Of a stretch of DNA of 64,000 nucleotides, positions 47,395 to 57,143 are shown one piece after another. Where the stretch lies: assembly GCF_003429085.1 (NCBI RefSeq), contig NZ_QVTC01000030.1:1-64000 (forward strand), in the 5' to 3' direction. The position numbers and the translations under genes were made by a program. A model generated the notes under the pieces. It searched no databases. It saw nothing but the letters and a program-made list of their open reading frames with translations, and was not told the DNA's origin. The first letter of the stretch is position 1, and each line of letters begins with the position of its first letter. This DNA comes from Bacillus sp. V59.32b (GTDB lineage Bacteria; Bacillota; Bacilli; Bacillales; DSM-1321).

Positions 47395-48897
47395 ATGAGC
47401 AAAGACTCTAAGCTTGGCAAACAAGCCAAAATACTATCATTTCACCCGACAGGAGAATACTATTTCGCCAAGGGTTTAAAAGCATATCATAGACAGGATT
47501 TATATAAAGCAAGGAAATATTTCGAAAGAGCGCTTGAACTGGAACCCGCTGAACCGATGATTGCGTGTCAGCTTGCGATTACTTGCACGGAAATCGGGGA
47601 ATACAGCCGCTCTAACCATCTGCTTGAGAACATTTTGGATGTACTTGATCCATATATGACAGAATGCCATTATTTCTTGGCTAATAATTATGCTCATTTG
47701 GGCATGTTTAAGGAAGCGTACCGCCATGCGAGTGCTTACCTCGATAAAGAAGAAGATGGAGAATTCAGCGAAGATGCGGAGGATCTGCTCGATTTGATCA
47801 CTTTTGAAGCTGATGAAACGGAAGAAAGCCTTGCGGAGCAGGACGGATTGATTTTTAAACAAGAGGAAGCCCGCGAATACCTAGAGGCAGGTAATTTTCA
47901 GAAGGCGATTGAAGTGCTGAATGAAACGATTAAAGAGCATCCCGAGTTTTGGTCGGCCTATAATAACCTGGCCCTCGCTTACTTTTATTTAGGGGAAACA
48001 GAAGAAGCTTTCAGTACCTTAGAGGATGTTCTCGCCAAGAGCCCCGGTAACCTGCACGCTCTTTGCAATCTGACAGTATTCCATTATTATCGGAAACATG
48101 ATGAGAAGGTCGAAGAATTGGTTAAGGGTCTGGAAAAAATCCGCCCCATTCTAGTGGAACATCGCTTTAAGCTTGGAGCTACCTTTGCTTTAGTCGGAAA
48201 GTATGCCCTCGCTTATAGGTGGCTGAAGCAGCTGCAAAAGCAGGGATTCGAGGGTGACGGGTCGTTCTATTACTGGCTTAGTAATTCAGCCTTTCATTTG
48301 GGACATGAAAACACCGCGAAACAGGCGTGGAAAAAAGTGCTGGAGACCAGTCCCGAGAAAGAAGGCTTGGAGCCGTGGAGCGATGCGAATTCTGCAGTTA
48401 ATGGCTTTGAACACCATCTTCCTTCGATTATTATACGGCTAGAAAGCGAGTTTATCGAAGAAAGGCTGTTTGCGATCTTTTTAGCGAAGCATTCCAATCA
48501 AAAAGAGCAGGTGTTTAACCATCCTTTATTCCAAGAAAATCCGCTCTTTACAACGCTTGAAAAGGAATACGCTGCGGCCGTTAAGGGTAGTGCGAAGGGA
48601 AGGAAGCCGTTAGCGATTGATTTTGCCGACCGGACAGCAGAAATGCTGTACCATCATTTTCAACCTGTGCAGCATACAGAGGCAGGGCTGTACTTAATGT
48701 GGTTCTCCGTGTTCGTAGAAGCAGAGAAAACCAACCTAAAGCTGACGAATCCCGCAGGATGGGCGGCTGCGCTGGAATATGCATGGTATAGACTTCGCAA
48801 TGAAAGAAAAACCCAGCCGGAAATCGCGGAAAAGCACTTCATTTCGGTCTCTACCCTTTCCAAGTACATCAAATTAGTAAATGCACTGCTTCAATGA
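47395..48897 (+). CDS. yvcD: Tetratricopeptide-repeat protein YvcD
   Basis: 500 residues. ATG 47395 (MSKDSKLGK) follows TGGAGGA closely; a TTG at 47377 lies upstream of that RBS. TPR units are evident at about 27-60, 62-95, 96-125 and again 165-200, 200-235 (for example AYNNLALAYFYLGETEEAF). The last 40 residues, with TQPEIAEKHFISVSTLSKY, look like a helix-turn-helix. Function unknown; conserved next to trxB in Bacillus. Possibly a scaffold or regulator (inference). Confidence 0.86.
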   Translation: MSKDSKLGKQAKILSFHPTGEYYFAKGLKAYHRQDLYKARKYFERALELEPAEPMIACQLAITCTEIGEYSRSNHLLENILDVLDPYMTECHYFLANNYAHLGMFKEAYRHASAYLDKEEDGEFSEDAEDLLDLITFEADETEESLAEQDGLIFKQEEAREYLEAGNFQKAIEVLNETIKEHPEFWSAYNNLALAYFYLGETEEAFSTLEDVLAKSPGNLHALCNLTVFHYYRKHDEKVEELVKGLEKIRPILVEHRFKLGATFALVGKYALAYRWLKQLQKQGFEGDGSFYYWLSNSAFHLGHENTAKQAWKKVLETSPEKEGLEPWSDANSAVNGFEHHLPSIIIRLESEFIEERLFAIFLAKHSNQKEQVFNHPLFQENPLFTTLEKEYAAAVKGSAKGRKPLAIDFADRTAEMLYHHFQPVQHTEAGLYLMWFSVFVEAEKTNLKLTNPAGWAAALEYAWYRLRNERKTQPEIAEKHFISVSTLSKYIKLVNALLQ

Positions 48898-48905
48898 GCA
48901 AATAT

Positions 48906-48933
48906 TTGGACTGGAATTTATTTGTTATATAGG
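48906..48933 (+). promoter_or_regulatory. Possible trxB promoter
   Basis: TTGGAC (48906-48911), 16 bp, TATAGG (48928-48933). The -10 is imperfect; the start codon is 77 bp downstream. Confidence 0.35.
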
Positions 48934-48988
48934 ATAGTAGGTAGGAAATACTAGTAAAAGAAAAACGATAAAGAGCTAGTGGAAATGA

Positions 48989-49960
<972 letters not shown>

Positions 49961-50063
49961 TAATTCGTAACTCTGTTTTAATTGTGCTGTAACATATGTG
50001 AAATAAAGATCGGGTATAGTAGATATAGAAATTGACCCCCTTTAATAAATATAACCCTTGGCT

Positions 50064-50094
50064 GGCACGGATAAAATTCCGTGCCTATTTTTTT
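50064..50094 (+). terminator. Terminator after trxB
   Basis: GGCACGGA (50064-50071) / TCCGTGCC (50078-50085), tail TATTTTTTT. Confidence 0.92.
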
Positions 50095-50120
50095 GCGGTT
50101 AAGAGCGAAATGCCCTCAAC

Positions 50121-50285
50121 TCGCTACAAAATTTAAATCTTCGCTACGCAATCTTGAACTGGTTAAAAACATTGAGATTCTCGCTCCAAAAATCCGCCAC
50201 TCGGCTTACAATCAGCATGGAACTCGCAACAATATTGGAATTTCCACTACGAAGTCTGAGACTGGCTACTTTAATCGGTCAATTC
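50121..50285. repeat. Intergenic tandem array 4, degenerate 20-bp unit TCGCTACAAAATTTAAATCT
   Basis: About eight decayed units with cores TCGCTACAAA (50121), TCGCTACGCA (50141), GGTTAAAAAC (50161), TCGCTCCAAA (50181), TCGGCTTACA (50201), TCGCAACAAT (50224), CCACTACGAA (50244) and TGGCTACTTT (50263). The register is about 20 bp. On the minus strand the core reads GTAGCGA, giving a GCGAG motif similar in style to arrays 1 and 2. No gene is seen between trxB and yvcI. Confidence 0.68.
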
Positions 50286-50335
50286 TCTTTATGCTTGCTT
50301 CAAACCAATACGTGTAATCTGTCAGCCTTTGTTCA

Positions 50336-50364
50336 TTGTGGGAGGTTTGCAAAAATAGTATAAT
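50336..50364 (+). promoter_or_regulatory. Promoter of the yvcI-rapZ-glmR-whiA-crh operon
   Basis: TTGTGG (50336-50341), exactly 17 bp, TATAAT (50359-50364). The leader is about 93 nt. Confidence 0.65.
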
Positions 50365-50463
50365 AATATGAATACATCTTTATTCTTTTGCTTATTACAG
50401 ATACTTTGTTCATGATAAATTAGGTTTTTAGACGCCGAGTTCAGGCGACCAGAGGTGAAGGAA

Positions 50464-50922
50464 ATGCAGCGTGTAACGAATTGTGTCTTGGTTAAGGATG
50501 ATCAAATTCTGTTATTAAAAAAACCCCGCCGCGGATGGTGGGTCGCGCCGGGCGGGAAGATGGAACCAGGGGAATCAGTGAGGGATGCTTGTATCCGGGA
50601 ATATCGAGAAGAAACCGGAGTATATATAAAGAACCCTGCCATTAAAGGAATCTTCACCTTCATTATGAAAGAGGGAGATAAGGTTCTCAACGAGTGGATG
50701 ATGTTCACCTTTCTGGCGACAGAGGCTGACGGAGTGAATGTTGATCAATCTGATGAAGGAGAACTATTCTGGCACCATGTGGAAGAAGTGAGTAAGCTTC
50801 CGATGGCAGAAGGAGATCATCATATTTTGGAATATATGATTCATGGAAACGGCATCATTTACGGGACGTTTACATATACACCTGATTTTGATTTGATTTC
50901 GTACAGACTGGATCCAGGTTAA
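50464..50922 (+). CDS. yvcI: Nudix hydrolase YvcI (MutT-like)
   Basis: 152 residues. ATG 50464 (MQRVTNCVLV) follows GAGGTGA; the GTG at 50455 is part of the RBS. Nudix box GGKMEPGESVRDACIREYREETG at about 33-55 is complete (REYREE core). It probably hydrolyses a nucleotide substrate such as an oxidised dNTP; the true substrate is unproven. First gene of the rapZ operon, conserved in Bacillus. Confidence 0.9.
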   Translation: MQRVTNCVLVKDDQILLLKKPRRGWWVAPGGKMEPGESVRDACIREYREETGVYIKNPAIKGIFTFIMKEGDKVLNEWMMFTFLATEADGVNVDQSDEGELFWHHVEEVSKLPMAEGDHHILEYMIHGNGIIYGTFTYTPDFDLISYRLDPG

Positions 50923-50967
50923 TTCAAAATAGATGCTGTTTGCTCTTTTGATAGGGGGAAAAGTGAA

Positions 50968-51867
50968 ATGAGTACAGGTTCGGTAAGCGGGACGCAATTA
51001 GTAATTATTACGGGGATGTCAGGTGCCGGTAAAACGGTGGCGATTCAAAGCTTTGAAGATTTAGGGTTTTTCTGTGTCGATAATTTGCCGCCGACGTTAC
51101 TGCCAAAATTTCTTGAGTTAATGAAGGAATCCGGCAATAAGATGAATAAAGTGGCCCTTGTTATGGATTTGCGTGGCCGTGAGTTTTTTGACCATTTGTT
51201 TAAAGCGCTCGACAATCTTGCGGAGACATCGTGGGTTACCCCGCAAATTCTGTTTCTGGACGCCGATGATGAGGCGCTTGTCCGTCGATACAAGGAAACG
51301 AGACGGACGCACCCACTTGCGCCTTCAGAGCGTCCACTTGAGGGTATTCTTCTCGAACGCAGCCTGTTAGAGGAATTAAAGGGGCGGTCGCAGACGATAT
51401 ACAATACTTCAAAATTAAAACCAAGAGAATTGCGAGAAAAGATTTTAACGGAGTATGCTAACGGCAGTAAACCTGTCTTTTCAGTAAACGTTATGTCATT
51501 CGGCTTTAAGCATGGACTGCCAATTGACGCCGATCTTGTTTTTGACGTTCGCTTCCTTCCGAATCCGCATTATATTGATCATATGCGCCCAAAAACCGGT
51601 CTGGATGAAGAAGTGTCAAGCTATGTATTGAAGTGGAATGAAACGACCAAGTTTTTAGAGAAGGTAACCGATTTGCTAAGTTTTATGCTTCCCCATTATA
51701 AACGGGAGGGTAAGGCGCAACTTGTTATCGCGATTGGCTGTACAGGCGGGCAGCATCGTTCAGTAGCACTCGCTGAGCATATTGCCAAATATTTTGAAGA
51801 CGATTATATGACACATGTTTCTCACCGTGATATAGAGAAGAGGAAGAGCAAAATTGATACCAAATAA
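50968..51867 (+). CDS. rapZ: RNase adapter/nucleotide-binding protein RapZ (YvcJ)
   Basis: 299 residues. Walker A GMSGAGKT near 15-22, and the conserved C-terminal [20 protein letters not shown]. In E. coli RapZ controls glucosamine-6-phosphate synthesis via small RNAs; in B. subtilis YvcJ is a GTP/ATP-hydrolysing protein linked to competence. RBS AGGGGGAA. It overlaps glmR by 14 bp. Confidence 0.96.
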   Translation: MSTGSVSGTQLVIITGMSGAGKTVAIQSFEDLGFFCVDNLPPTLLPKFLELMKESGNKMNKVALVMDLRGREFFDHLFKALDNLAETSWVTPQILFLDADDEALVRRYKETRRTHPLAPSERPLEGILLERSLLEELKGRSQTIYNTSKLKPRELREKILTEYANGSKPVFSVNVMSFGFKHGLPIDADLVFDVRFLPNPHYIDHMRPKTGLDEEVSSYVLKWNETTKFLEKVTDLLSFMLPHYKREGKAQLVIAIGCTGGQHRSVALAEHIAKYFEDDYMTHVSHRDIEKRKSKIDTK

Positions 51868-52831
51868 AATTCAACAGCCAAGAATCGTCATAATTGGAGG
51901 AGGCACCGGCCTCCCTGTTTTACTGCGAGGGTTAAAAAAATTCCCGGTTGATATTACGGCAATTGTTACGGTAGCGGATGATGGCGGCAGCTCGGGCCGA
52001 TTGAGGAACGAGCTGGATATTCCCGCACCCGGTGATATCCGAAATGTGCTGGCAGCCCTATCCGACGTAGAACCGCTTGTTGAACAGATGTTTCAGCATC
52101 GTTTCAAAAGTTCGAAAGAGCTTACCGGCCATTCCCTTGGAAACCTGATCATTGCGGCCATGACGTCGATAACTGGTGATTTTGTCCATGCCATCCAGGA
52201 AATGGGCAAAGTACTCAATGTCAGGGGGAAGGTTCTTCCAGCGGCCAATCAAAGTGTGATTCTTAACGCTGAGATGGTGGATGGCAGTGTCGTAACAGGA
52301 GAATCGAAAATTCCGGATTCGGGGAAGAAGATTAAAAGGGTTTTTCTGTCACCCATTGACATTCAACCACTGCGTGAAACCATTCAGGAAATTAAACAAG
52401 CTGACCTTATTGTCATCGGTCCGGGAAGCTTATATACCAGTATCCTGCCAAACCTGTTAGTTCCCGGTCTTGGGGAAGAAGTTTGCAAATCAAAGGCAAA
52501 GAAGGTTTACATTTGTAATTTAATGACCCAGGCAGGGGAGACCTTGAATTACACAGCCAGCGATCATGTAAAGGCGATTTATGATCATATGAGCTGTCAT
52601 TTCATTTCAAGCATCCTCGTAAACAATGAAGCCATTCCGGATTCGGTTTTGCGACGGTATAAAGAAGAGGATGCCCAGCCGGTCCGATTTGACCTAGACA
52701 GTTTAACGGCGCTTGGTTTAGATATCGTGGTAGATAAAATATACAGCTACGACCGTAATGCGATCCGTCACGATACAAAAAAAGTAGCACGGATTCTATA
52801 TAATATGTTGTTAGATGAAACTAACCGTTGA
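51854..52831 (+). CDS. glmR: Gluconeogenesis factor GlmR (YvcK)
   Basis: 325 residues, with TTG start at 51854 inside the rapZ end; RBS AGAGGAAGAG. The fold is of the CofD/YvcK group: [27 protein letters not shown], and [15 protein letters not shown]. In B. subtilis it binds UDP-GlcNAc and stimulates GlmS, directing carbon to peptidoglycan when growing on gluconeogenic sources. Confidence 0.95.
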   Translation: MIPNKIQQPRIVIIGGGTGLPVLLRGLKKFPVDITAIVTVADDGGSSGRLRNELDIPAPGDIRNVLAALSDVEPLVEQMFQHRFKSSKELTGHSLGNLIIAAMTSITGDFVHAIQEMGKVLNVRGKVLPAANQSVILNAEMVDGSVVTGESKIPDSGKKIKRVFLSPIDIQPLRETIQEIKQADLIVIGPGSLYTSILPNLLVPGLGEEVCKSKAKKVYICNLMTQAGETLNYTASDHVKAIYDHMSCHFISSILVNNEAIPDSVLRRYKEEDAQPVRFDLDSLTALGLDIVVDKIYSYDRNAIRHDTKKVARILYNMLLDETNR

Positions 52832-52900
52832 TTAATTCGTATAAAACTTAAGAAAACAGAGCCAGAGCATAACGTAATTTTCGATTGGAGGTGGGATTTC

Positions 52901-53860
52901 GTGTCTTTTGCTTCAGAAACTAAAAAAGAGCTGACAACATTAGAAGAAAAAGATTGCTGCGGCAAAGCTGAATTATGTGCGCTCATTCGAATGAACGGCT
53001 CGCTCTCGTTTTCCAATCGAAAGCTTGTTGTCGATATTCAAACAGAAAATGCGGCGATTGCAAGAAGGATCTACACGCTGCTAAAGAAAAACTATGAGGC
53101 GGTCCAAGTAGAATTGCTTGTCCGCAAAAAAATGAAGCTGAAAAAAAATAATGTGTATATCGTCAGAATGTCTTCAGGTGGACAATCCATCTTAACCGAT
53201 TTAAAAATATTAGAGGACGGGTTTGCGATCCAGCATACTATTTCAAAAGAACTGGTCGCTAAGAAATGCTGCAAGCGTGCGTATTTAAGAGGAGCCTTTC
53301 TTGCGGGAGGTTCTGTCAATAATCCGGAAACCTCTTCCTACCACCTGGAAGTATTCTCACTTTACAAAGAGCATAACGACGCTCTATGCGAATTAATGAA
53401 TGTTTTTCGGCTAAAAGCTAAAACATTGGAACGAAAAAAAGGCTATATTACATATTTAAAAGAAGCGGAAAAAATCGCTGAGTTTTTAAATATAGTTGGT
53501 GCTCACAATGCTTTACTGCGCTTTGAAGATGTGCGGATCGTCCGTGATATGCGAAATTCGGTAAACCGTTTAGTGAACTGTGAAACGGCTAATCTGAATA
53601 AGACCATCGGTGCTTCCTTAAGGCAGGTAGAAAACATCCGATATATAGATGAAACGGTCGGCCTCGGGATATTGCCAGATAAGCTACGGGAAATTGCCGA
53701 GCTGAGAGTGGCATTCCAAGAGGTTACCTTGAAAGAACTTGGGGAAATGGTATCTGGCAGTAACATTAGCAAATCAGGGATTAATCACCGTTTGCGGAAG
53801 ATTGATGAAATCGCCGACAAGCTAAGAACCGGAGAAATGACTGCGTCACAAAAAATATAA
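52901..53860 (+). CDS. whiA: DNA-binding protein WhiA
   Basis: 319 residues, start GTG behind GGAGGTGGG. N-terminal LAGLIDADG-like domains ([18 protein letters not shown]) without nuclease residues, and a C-terminal helix-turn-helix ([20 protein letters not shown]). In Bacillus it influences cell division and chromosome segregation. Same operon as crh, 30 bp downstream. Confidence 0.97.
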   Translation: MSFASETKKELTTLEEKDCCGKAELCALIRMNGSLSFSNRKLVVDIQTENAAIARRIYTLLKKNYEAVQVELLVRKKMKLKKNNVYIVRMSSGGQSILTDLKILEDGFAIQHTISKELVAKKCCKRAYLRGAFLAGGSVNNPETSSYHLEVFSLYKEHNDALCELMNVFRLKAKTLERKKGYITYLKEAEKIAEFLNIVGAHNALLRFEDVRIVRDMRNSVNRLVNCETANLNKTIGASLRQVENIRYIDETVGLGILPDKLREIAELRVAFQEVTLKELGEMVSGSNISKSGINHRLRKIDEIADKLRTGEMTASQKI

Positions 53861-53890
53861 ACATCATACTTTCAAGGAGGAGATATATAA

Positions 53891-54148
53891 ATGGTTGAGA
53901 AACAAGTGGAAGTTCGCTTGAAAAGCGGATTGCAGGCCCGTCCGGCTGCTCTTTTTGTCCAAGAAGCCACCCGGTTCCAATCGGAAGTATTTTTGGAGAA
54001 GGATGGAAGAAAAGTAAATGCAAAAAGTATAATGGGTCTAATGAGCCTCGCTGTAAGCACAGGTTCGGTCATCAAACTGGTTGTAGAGGGCAAGGATGAA
54101 CAGGAAGCGGTTGAAGCACTGCAAGCGTTCATTGAACAGGATATATAA
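53891..54148 (+). CDS. crh: HPr-like protein Crh
   Basis: 85 residues of the HPr fold. The site of PTS phosphorylation carries Gln instead of His (GLQARPAA, residue 15), which marks Crh rather than HPr. Ser46 in NAKSIMGLMSL remains for HprK. Crh-Ser-P is a CcpA co-repressor in carbon catabolite control. RBS AAGGAGGAG. Operon end, with an 18-bp perfect terminator stem. Confidence 0.97.
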   Translation: MVEKQVEVRLKSGLQARPAALFVQEATRFQSEVFLEKDGRKVNAKSIMGLMSLAVSTGSVIKLVVEGKDEQEAVEALQAFIEQDI

Positions 54149-54153
54149 TTAAT

Positions 54154-54199
54154 AAAGGATACCTGCCAATCTATTGAAGATTGGCAGGTATCCTTTTAT
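54154..54199. terminator. Bidirectional terminator between crh and clpP
   Basis: An 18-bp perfect stem AAAGGATACCTGCCAATC (54154-54171) / its complement (54179-54196), with TTTTATTTT beyond on the plus strand. Confidence 0.93.
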
Positions 54200-54209
54200 T
54201 TTGAACTTA

Positions 54210-54809
54210 TTACTTTTTCTCGTTATCAATGTTGCGTGAGATAACCTTGTCGATTAATCCGTATTCCATCGCTTTCTCGGCAACCATAAAGTTATCGCGT
54301 TCTGTATCGCGCTCAATTACTTCAAGCGGCTGGCCAGTACGTTCAGAAAGAACTTTATTTAATTTATCACGCAAGAAAAGAATGCGGCGTGCGGCGATTT
54401 CAATTTCGGTCGCCTGCCCCTGAGCTCCACCAAGGGGTTGATGGATCATAACTTCACTGCTTGGAAGCGCGTAGCGTTTTCCTTTTTCCCCGGCAGCAAG
54501 CAGGAATGCACCCATCGATGCAGCCATTCCAATACAAATCGTAGAGACATTTGGTTTAATATATTGCATCGTATCATAAATGGCCATTCCAGCTGTGATG
54601 CTTCCGCCCGGAGAATTGATGTATAACGTGATATCTTTTTCAGGGTTTTCCGCTTCAAGGAACAGCAACTGGGCCACAATGGAATTCGCGACATTATCGT
54701 CAATGCCACTGCCCAGCATAATAATACGATCTTTTAATAGACGGGAATAAATATCGTAAGCACGTTCCCCGCGGCTTGTTTGTTCAATAACTGTAGGAAT
54801 TAAGTTCAT
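54210..54809 (-). CDS. clpP: ATP-dependent Clp protease proteolytic subunit
   Basis: 199 residues. Catalytic triad: Ser in GMAASMGAF (near 98), His in MIHQPLGG (near 123), Asp in ERDTERDNF (near 172). ClpP forms a double heptameric barrel working with ClpC, ClpX or ClpE to degrade misfolded and regulatory proteins. RBS AAGGAGGAAA precedes the ATG. A CtsR operator lies upstream, so heat-stress control is expected. Confidence 0.98.
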   Translation of the reverse strand: MNLIPTVIEQTSRGERAYDIYSRLLKDRIIMLGSGIDDNVANSIVAQLLFLEAENPEKDITLYINSPGGSITAGMAIYDTMQYIKPNVSTICIGMAASMGAFLLAAGEKGKRYALPSSEVMIHQPLGGAQGQATEIEIAARRILFLRDKLNKVLSERTGQPLEVIERDTERDNFMVAEKAMEYGLIDKVISRNIDNEKK

Positions 54810-54876
54810 GCTTTATTTCCTCCTTATAAAGAGAATGATTATAGGTTTTACTCTATGTATGTATGATACACCTTTT

Positions 54877-54893
54877 GGTCAATTTAGGTCAAA
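54877..54893. promoter_or_regulatory. CtsR operator and probable clpP promoter -35
   Basis: GGTCAAT-TTA-GGTCAAA is a direct heptad repeat close to the CtsR consensus RGTCAAA-NAN-RGTCAAA. The complementary strand of the left half provides TTGACC, a probable -35 for clpP (-10 TACATA about 17 bp further), so CtsR would block the polymerase. A TGTCGAA heptamer lies at 54923-54929 (minus). Confidence 0.78.
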
Positions 54894-55000
54894 CAAAACA
54901 ATCTAACCAAACTCATAATTTGTTCGACATTTTCCAAAGGTAAATTTAATCACTTTATCCATAATACCCATAATGATTGAATTTAAAACAGCTTGGCTAC

Positions 55001-55029
55001 TTGCAAACAGATGAAATCTGACATATAAT
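55001..55029 (+). promoter_or_regulatory. tRNA-Arg promoter
   Basis: TTGCAA (55001-55006), 17 bp, perfect TATAAT (55024-55029), 38 bp before the tRNA. Confidence 0.75.
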
Positions 55030-55067
55030 AAACTTCGTTGTTTAATAATACGCTTGCCTTTTTATAT

Positions 55068-55139
55068 GCCCTCGTGGTGCAACGGATAGCACGTAAGATT
55101 CCGGTTCTTGAGATGTGGGTTCGATTCCTGCCGAGGGCG
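55068..55139 (+). tRNA. tRNA-Arg, anticodon CCG
   Basis: 72 nt cloverleaf: acceptor GCCCTCG / CGAGGGC with discriminator G, D stem GTGC/GCAC, anticodon stem TAAGA/TCTTG with loop TTCCGGT (anticodon CCG, reads CGG), T arm GTGGG-TTCGATT-CCTGC with two G-U pairs. CCA is not encoded. It stands alone with its own promoter. Its 3' end, CTGCCGAGGGCG, is repeated at 56959-56970. Confidence 0.95.
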
Positions 55140-55149
55140 CTAAATTGAT

Positions 55150-55226
55150 AAATAAGGGTTTTTCAAGTAATGATGATGAGACTGTCCAAGTTTTGTCCGA
55201 GTTACTTTGAAAAACCCTTATTTTTT
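55150..55226 (+). terminator. Long hairpin terminator after tRNA-Arg
   Basis: AATAAGGGTTTTTCAAGTAA (to 55170) pairs with TTACTTTGAAAAACCCTTATT (from 55202) with one bulged base and a 31-nt loop, followed by TTTTTT. It is longer than needed for a tRNA terminator, and the loop is GC-richer than the surroundings. Confidence 0.8.
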
Positions 55227-55320
55227 ACTCTATTTTCTCTAATCGGCTACGCATAAAATTATTTACTTTCCCGTTATTAAGTTGCACGGATCCCTTAGAC
55301 AGCATTATCGCTAATAATTC

Positions 55321-55352
55321 AAAAAGCCCTTCTCATTTGAGATGGGCTTTTT
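55321..55352 (-). terminator. Terminator of the Fic gene
   Basis: AAAAAGCCC / GGGCTTTTT with an inner CTC/GAG pair. The left half AAAAAGCCCTTCTCA (55321-55335) is repeated in direct orientation at 56944-56958 beyond the Fic gene and the MITE. Confidence 0.82.
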
Positions 55353-55356
55353 GATG

Positions 55357-56577
55357 CTAGAGACGGAAATAGGATTCTTTTAGATGTACTACTATAGGAT
55401 TACTGGATATTTTTTCAATGGCATCAACTTTTATTAGTTTATCCAGTACCTTATTTATTGTGTAAGGAGACTGCTGTGTGAAATCAACTAACTCCATTCG
55501 CGATACACCTTCATCAGTATAATTAAAGAAATGGTTTTGTACGAGTACATACATTACTCTTCTTTCTAATTCAGAATCTAAATTAGTATCATTTCTTACA
55601 AAATCTTTAAGTGTATTCATCTGATGGATTTTTTCTTTCATATCATTAAGTATGTTGATTTGAGTATTTCTAATAATTTTACAAAATGTTTCGCAAAAAA
55701 ATGTGAGATCTCCTTTATTTTTAAATGAATTGGTAATATCAAATGCTCTCAAGTATTGTGATTTAAATTCGTTGCAACCCTTAGAAAGGGACAAAGCAAT
55801 CAATATGTTGAAATTTTGTTCTAAATATATACTACTAATAAACCTAGAAGTCCTACCATTGCCATCATAAAACGGGTGAATATACCCAAAATAATAGTGA
55901 GCAATTGAAACTTTAAATAACATAGGTAGATGAAAATTGTTTAGGAAGTCTAACAATTTATCCATTTCTTTAATTACTTCTTTTTCCGGAGAAACTCCTC
56001 TGTGGATAACCTTTCCGGTTCCATTGTTAGCTAGTACCTCTGAGCCCTCTTTACGGAAAATAGTACCATCCAATAAACTTTCTTTTTCAATCGAGTCCTG
56101 AAGTAAGAAGTCAAAAATCTCCCTTATATCATTAGAAGTTTTTGGTATCTCTATGTCACCAGATAATAACTTATTATAAGTTCTAATAAGACTTTGATGT
56201 CTAACGGTTTTGGGAGACTTACTTATGAATAACTTAGTTCCTTCAGCCATTTCTGCTCTGGTACTTCTAACACCCTCTAAATCATTTGTACTTTGTAACT
56301 CATCAACTAAGTTGCCAATAATATAATCTTTTTGTGCTACATCAGGGATTAACTCCATTATTTTTCTTATTTGTTGATCTTGTTGATAGATTTCGTCTAA
56401 CAAATTTATTAAATTTATATGGATATTCAAAAATGCTGGGAACTTTTCTGAATAGTTTAGGGATCTAATCTCGAATGGCAAATAAATGGTAGTTTGACTA
56501 TTATATTTTTTCTTATACTCTTCTTCAAACTCAGACTGAGTTATTTGATGAAATGAATCATGCAAATAATTGTACAT
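55357..56577 (-). CDS. Fic family protein (adenylyltransferase-type)
   Basis: 406 residues. ATG 56577 (MYNYLHDSF) follows AAAGGAGTGA; the ATG at 56595 overlaps that RBS. The Fic core has HPFYDGNGRTSR, the full catalytic HPFx(D/E)GNGR motif. An inhibitory helix TNDLEG ((S/T)xxxE(G/N)) lies N-terminal at about residue 100, so it is the self-inhibited class that transfers AMP from ATP to a target hydroxyl. The C-terminus (about 330-406) looks like a winged helix. Strongly AT-rich compared with its neighbours and lying between the tRNA and an att-like repeat, it is probably acquired. No partner antitoxin gene is adjacent. Confidence 0.88.
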   Translation of the reverse strand: MYNYLHDSFHQITQSEFEEEYKKKYNSQTTIYLPFEIRSLNYSEKFPAFLNIHINLINLLDEIYQQDQQIRKIMELIPDVAQKDYIIGNLVDELQSTNDLEGVRSTRAEMAEGTKLFISKSPKTVRHQSLIRTYNKLLSGDIEIPKTSNDIREIFDFLLQDSIEKESLLDGTIFRKEGSEVLANNGTGKVIHRGVSPEKEVIKEMDKLLDFLNNFHLPMLFKVSIAHYYFGYIHPFYDGNGRTSRFISSIYLEQNFNILIALSLSKGCNEFKSQYLRAFDITNSFKNKGDLTFFCETFCKIIRNTQINILNDMKEKIHQMNTLKDFVRNDTNLDSELERRVMYVLVQNHFFNYTDEGVSRMELVDFTQQSPYTINKVLDKLIKVDAIEKISSNPIVVHLKESYFRL

Positions 56578-56695
56578 TTTATTCACTCCTTTCATACCAT
56601 TATAACCAAAACTTAAAAAATGTATATTTTTTAAAGTTTAGAATTATGACATTTAAAACAAAAATTAAATTTGTTATTATTTTTTAATTTAATAA

Positions 56696-56934
56696 TAGGC
56701 TCTGTTAAATTCCATTGTTGATTTTCAAATGGTCATGGAATCTACTCGCTTTCCGCGGACGAACTGGCAAGCCTCCTCACTCGTACCTCGCTGCGGGGTC
56801 TTGCCAGCCCGTTTTTCCGCAGGACGTTGATTCATCATCCTTGAATAGACACCGCACGAGAAAATGCGTATGCATTTTCGAGGAGTCTCGCAGATTCCCT
56901 TCCCAAAAACAACATTATCGTTTAACAGAGCCTA
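56696..56934. mobile_element. MITE-like element with 14-bp terminal inverted repeats
   Basis: Perfect terminal inverted repeats TAGGCTCTGTTAAA (56696-56709) and TTTAACAGAGCCTA (56921-56934) enclose 239 bp without a transposase. The interior is GC-rich and hairpin-prone (CTCGCTTTCCGCGGACG..., CGCACGAGAAAATGCG), in contrast with AT-rich flanks; AT-rich flanks (ATAA-type) may hide a short target duplication. The interior resembles a common Bacillus intergenic repeat as I remember it. It would be moved in trans by a matching transposase. Confidence 0.82.
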
Positions 56935-56958
56935 ATAATAAGAAAAAAGCCCTTCTCA

Positions 56959-56970
56959 CTGCCGAGGGCG
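56959..56970. repeat. att-like copy of the tRNA-Arg 3' end
   Basis: CTGCCGAGGGCG is identical to the last 12 nt of tRNA-Arg (55128-55139), in the same orientation, 1.8 kb away. tRNA 3' ends are common integration sites, so the interval may be a decayed integrated element. No integrase remains. Confidence 0.5.
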
Positions 56971-56981
56971 TCATCATTATA

Positions 56982-57017
56982 CCCGCCTGCCTTTTTTAAT
57001 TGGCAGGCGGGTTTTTT
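56982..57017 (+). terminator. Strong terminator upstream of rpoN
   Basis: CCCGCCTGCC (56982-56991) / GGCAGGCGGG (57002-57011) followed by TTTTTT. No gene ends just before it now; it may once have closed a unit disrupted by the insertion. Confidence 0.88.
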
Positions 57018-57069
57018 GTGCCGTCTCTCACATATCATTTATCGTATGGGTAGAAAGAAAAAGTAATTT

Positions 57070-57083
57070 AGTAACCGTTTTCA
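57070..57083. promoter_or_regulatory. Probable CcpA cre site upstream of rpoN
   Basis: On the minus strand TGAAAACGGTTACT matches the cre consensus TGWAARCGYTWNCW at 13 of 14 positions. It lies 61 bp before the rpoN start. CcpA roadblock repression of sigL is described in B. subtilis, which fits. Confidence 0.6.
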
Positions 57084-57143
57084 AACGCTTTTTATACACG
57101 TTTTTCTCCCTATATTGTAAAATGAAAAAAGGGGGGAGAAGTC

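Noticed and set aside
50081-50317. 78-codon frame after trxB
   Set aside because: It lies over the terminator tail and decayed array 4; no RBS.
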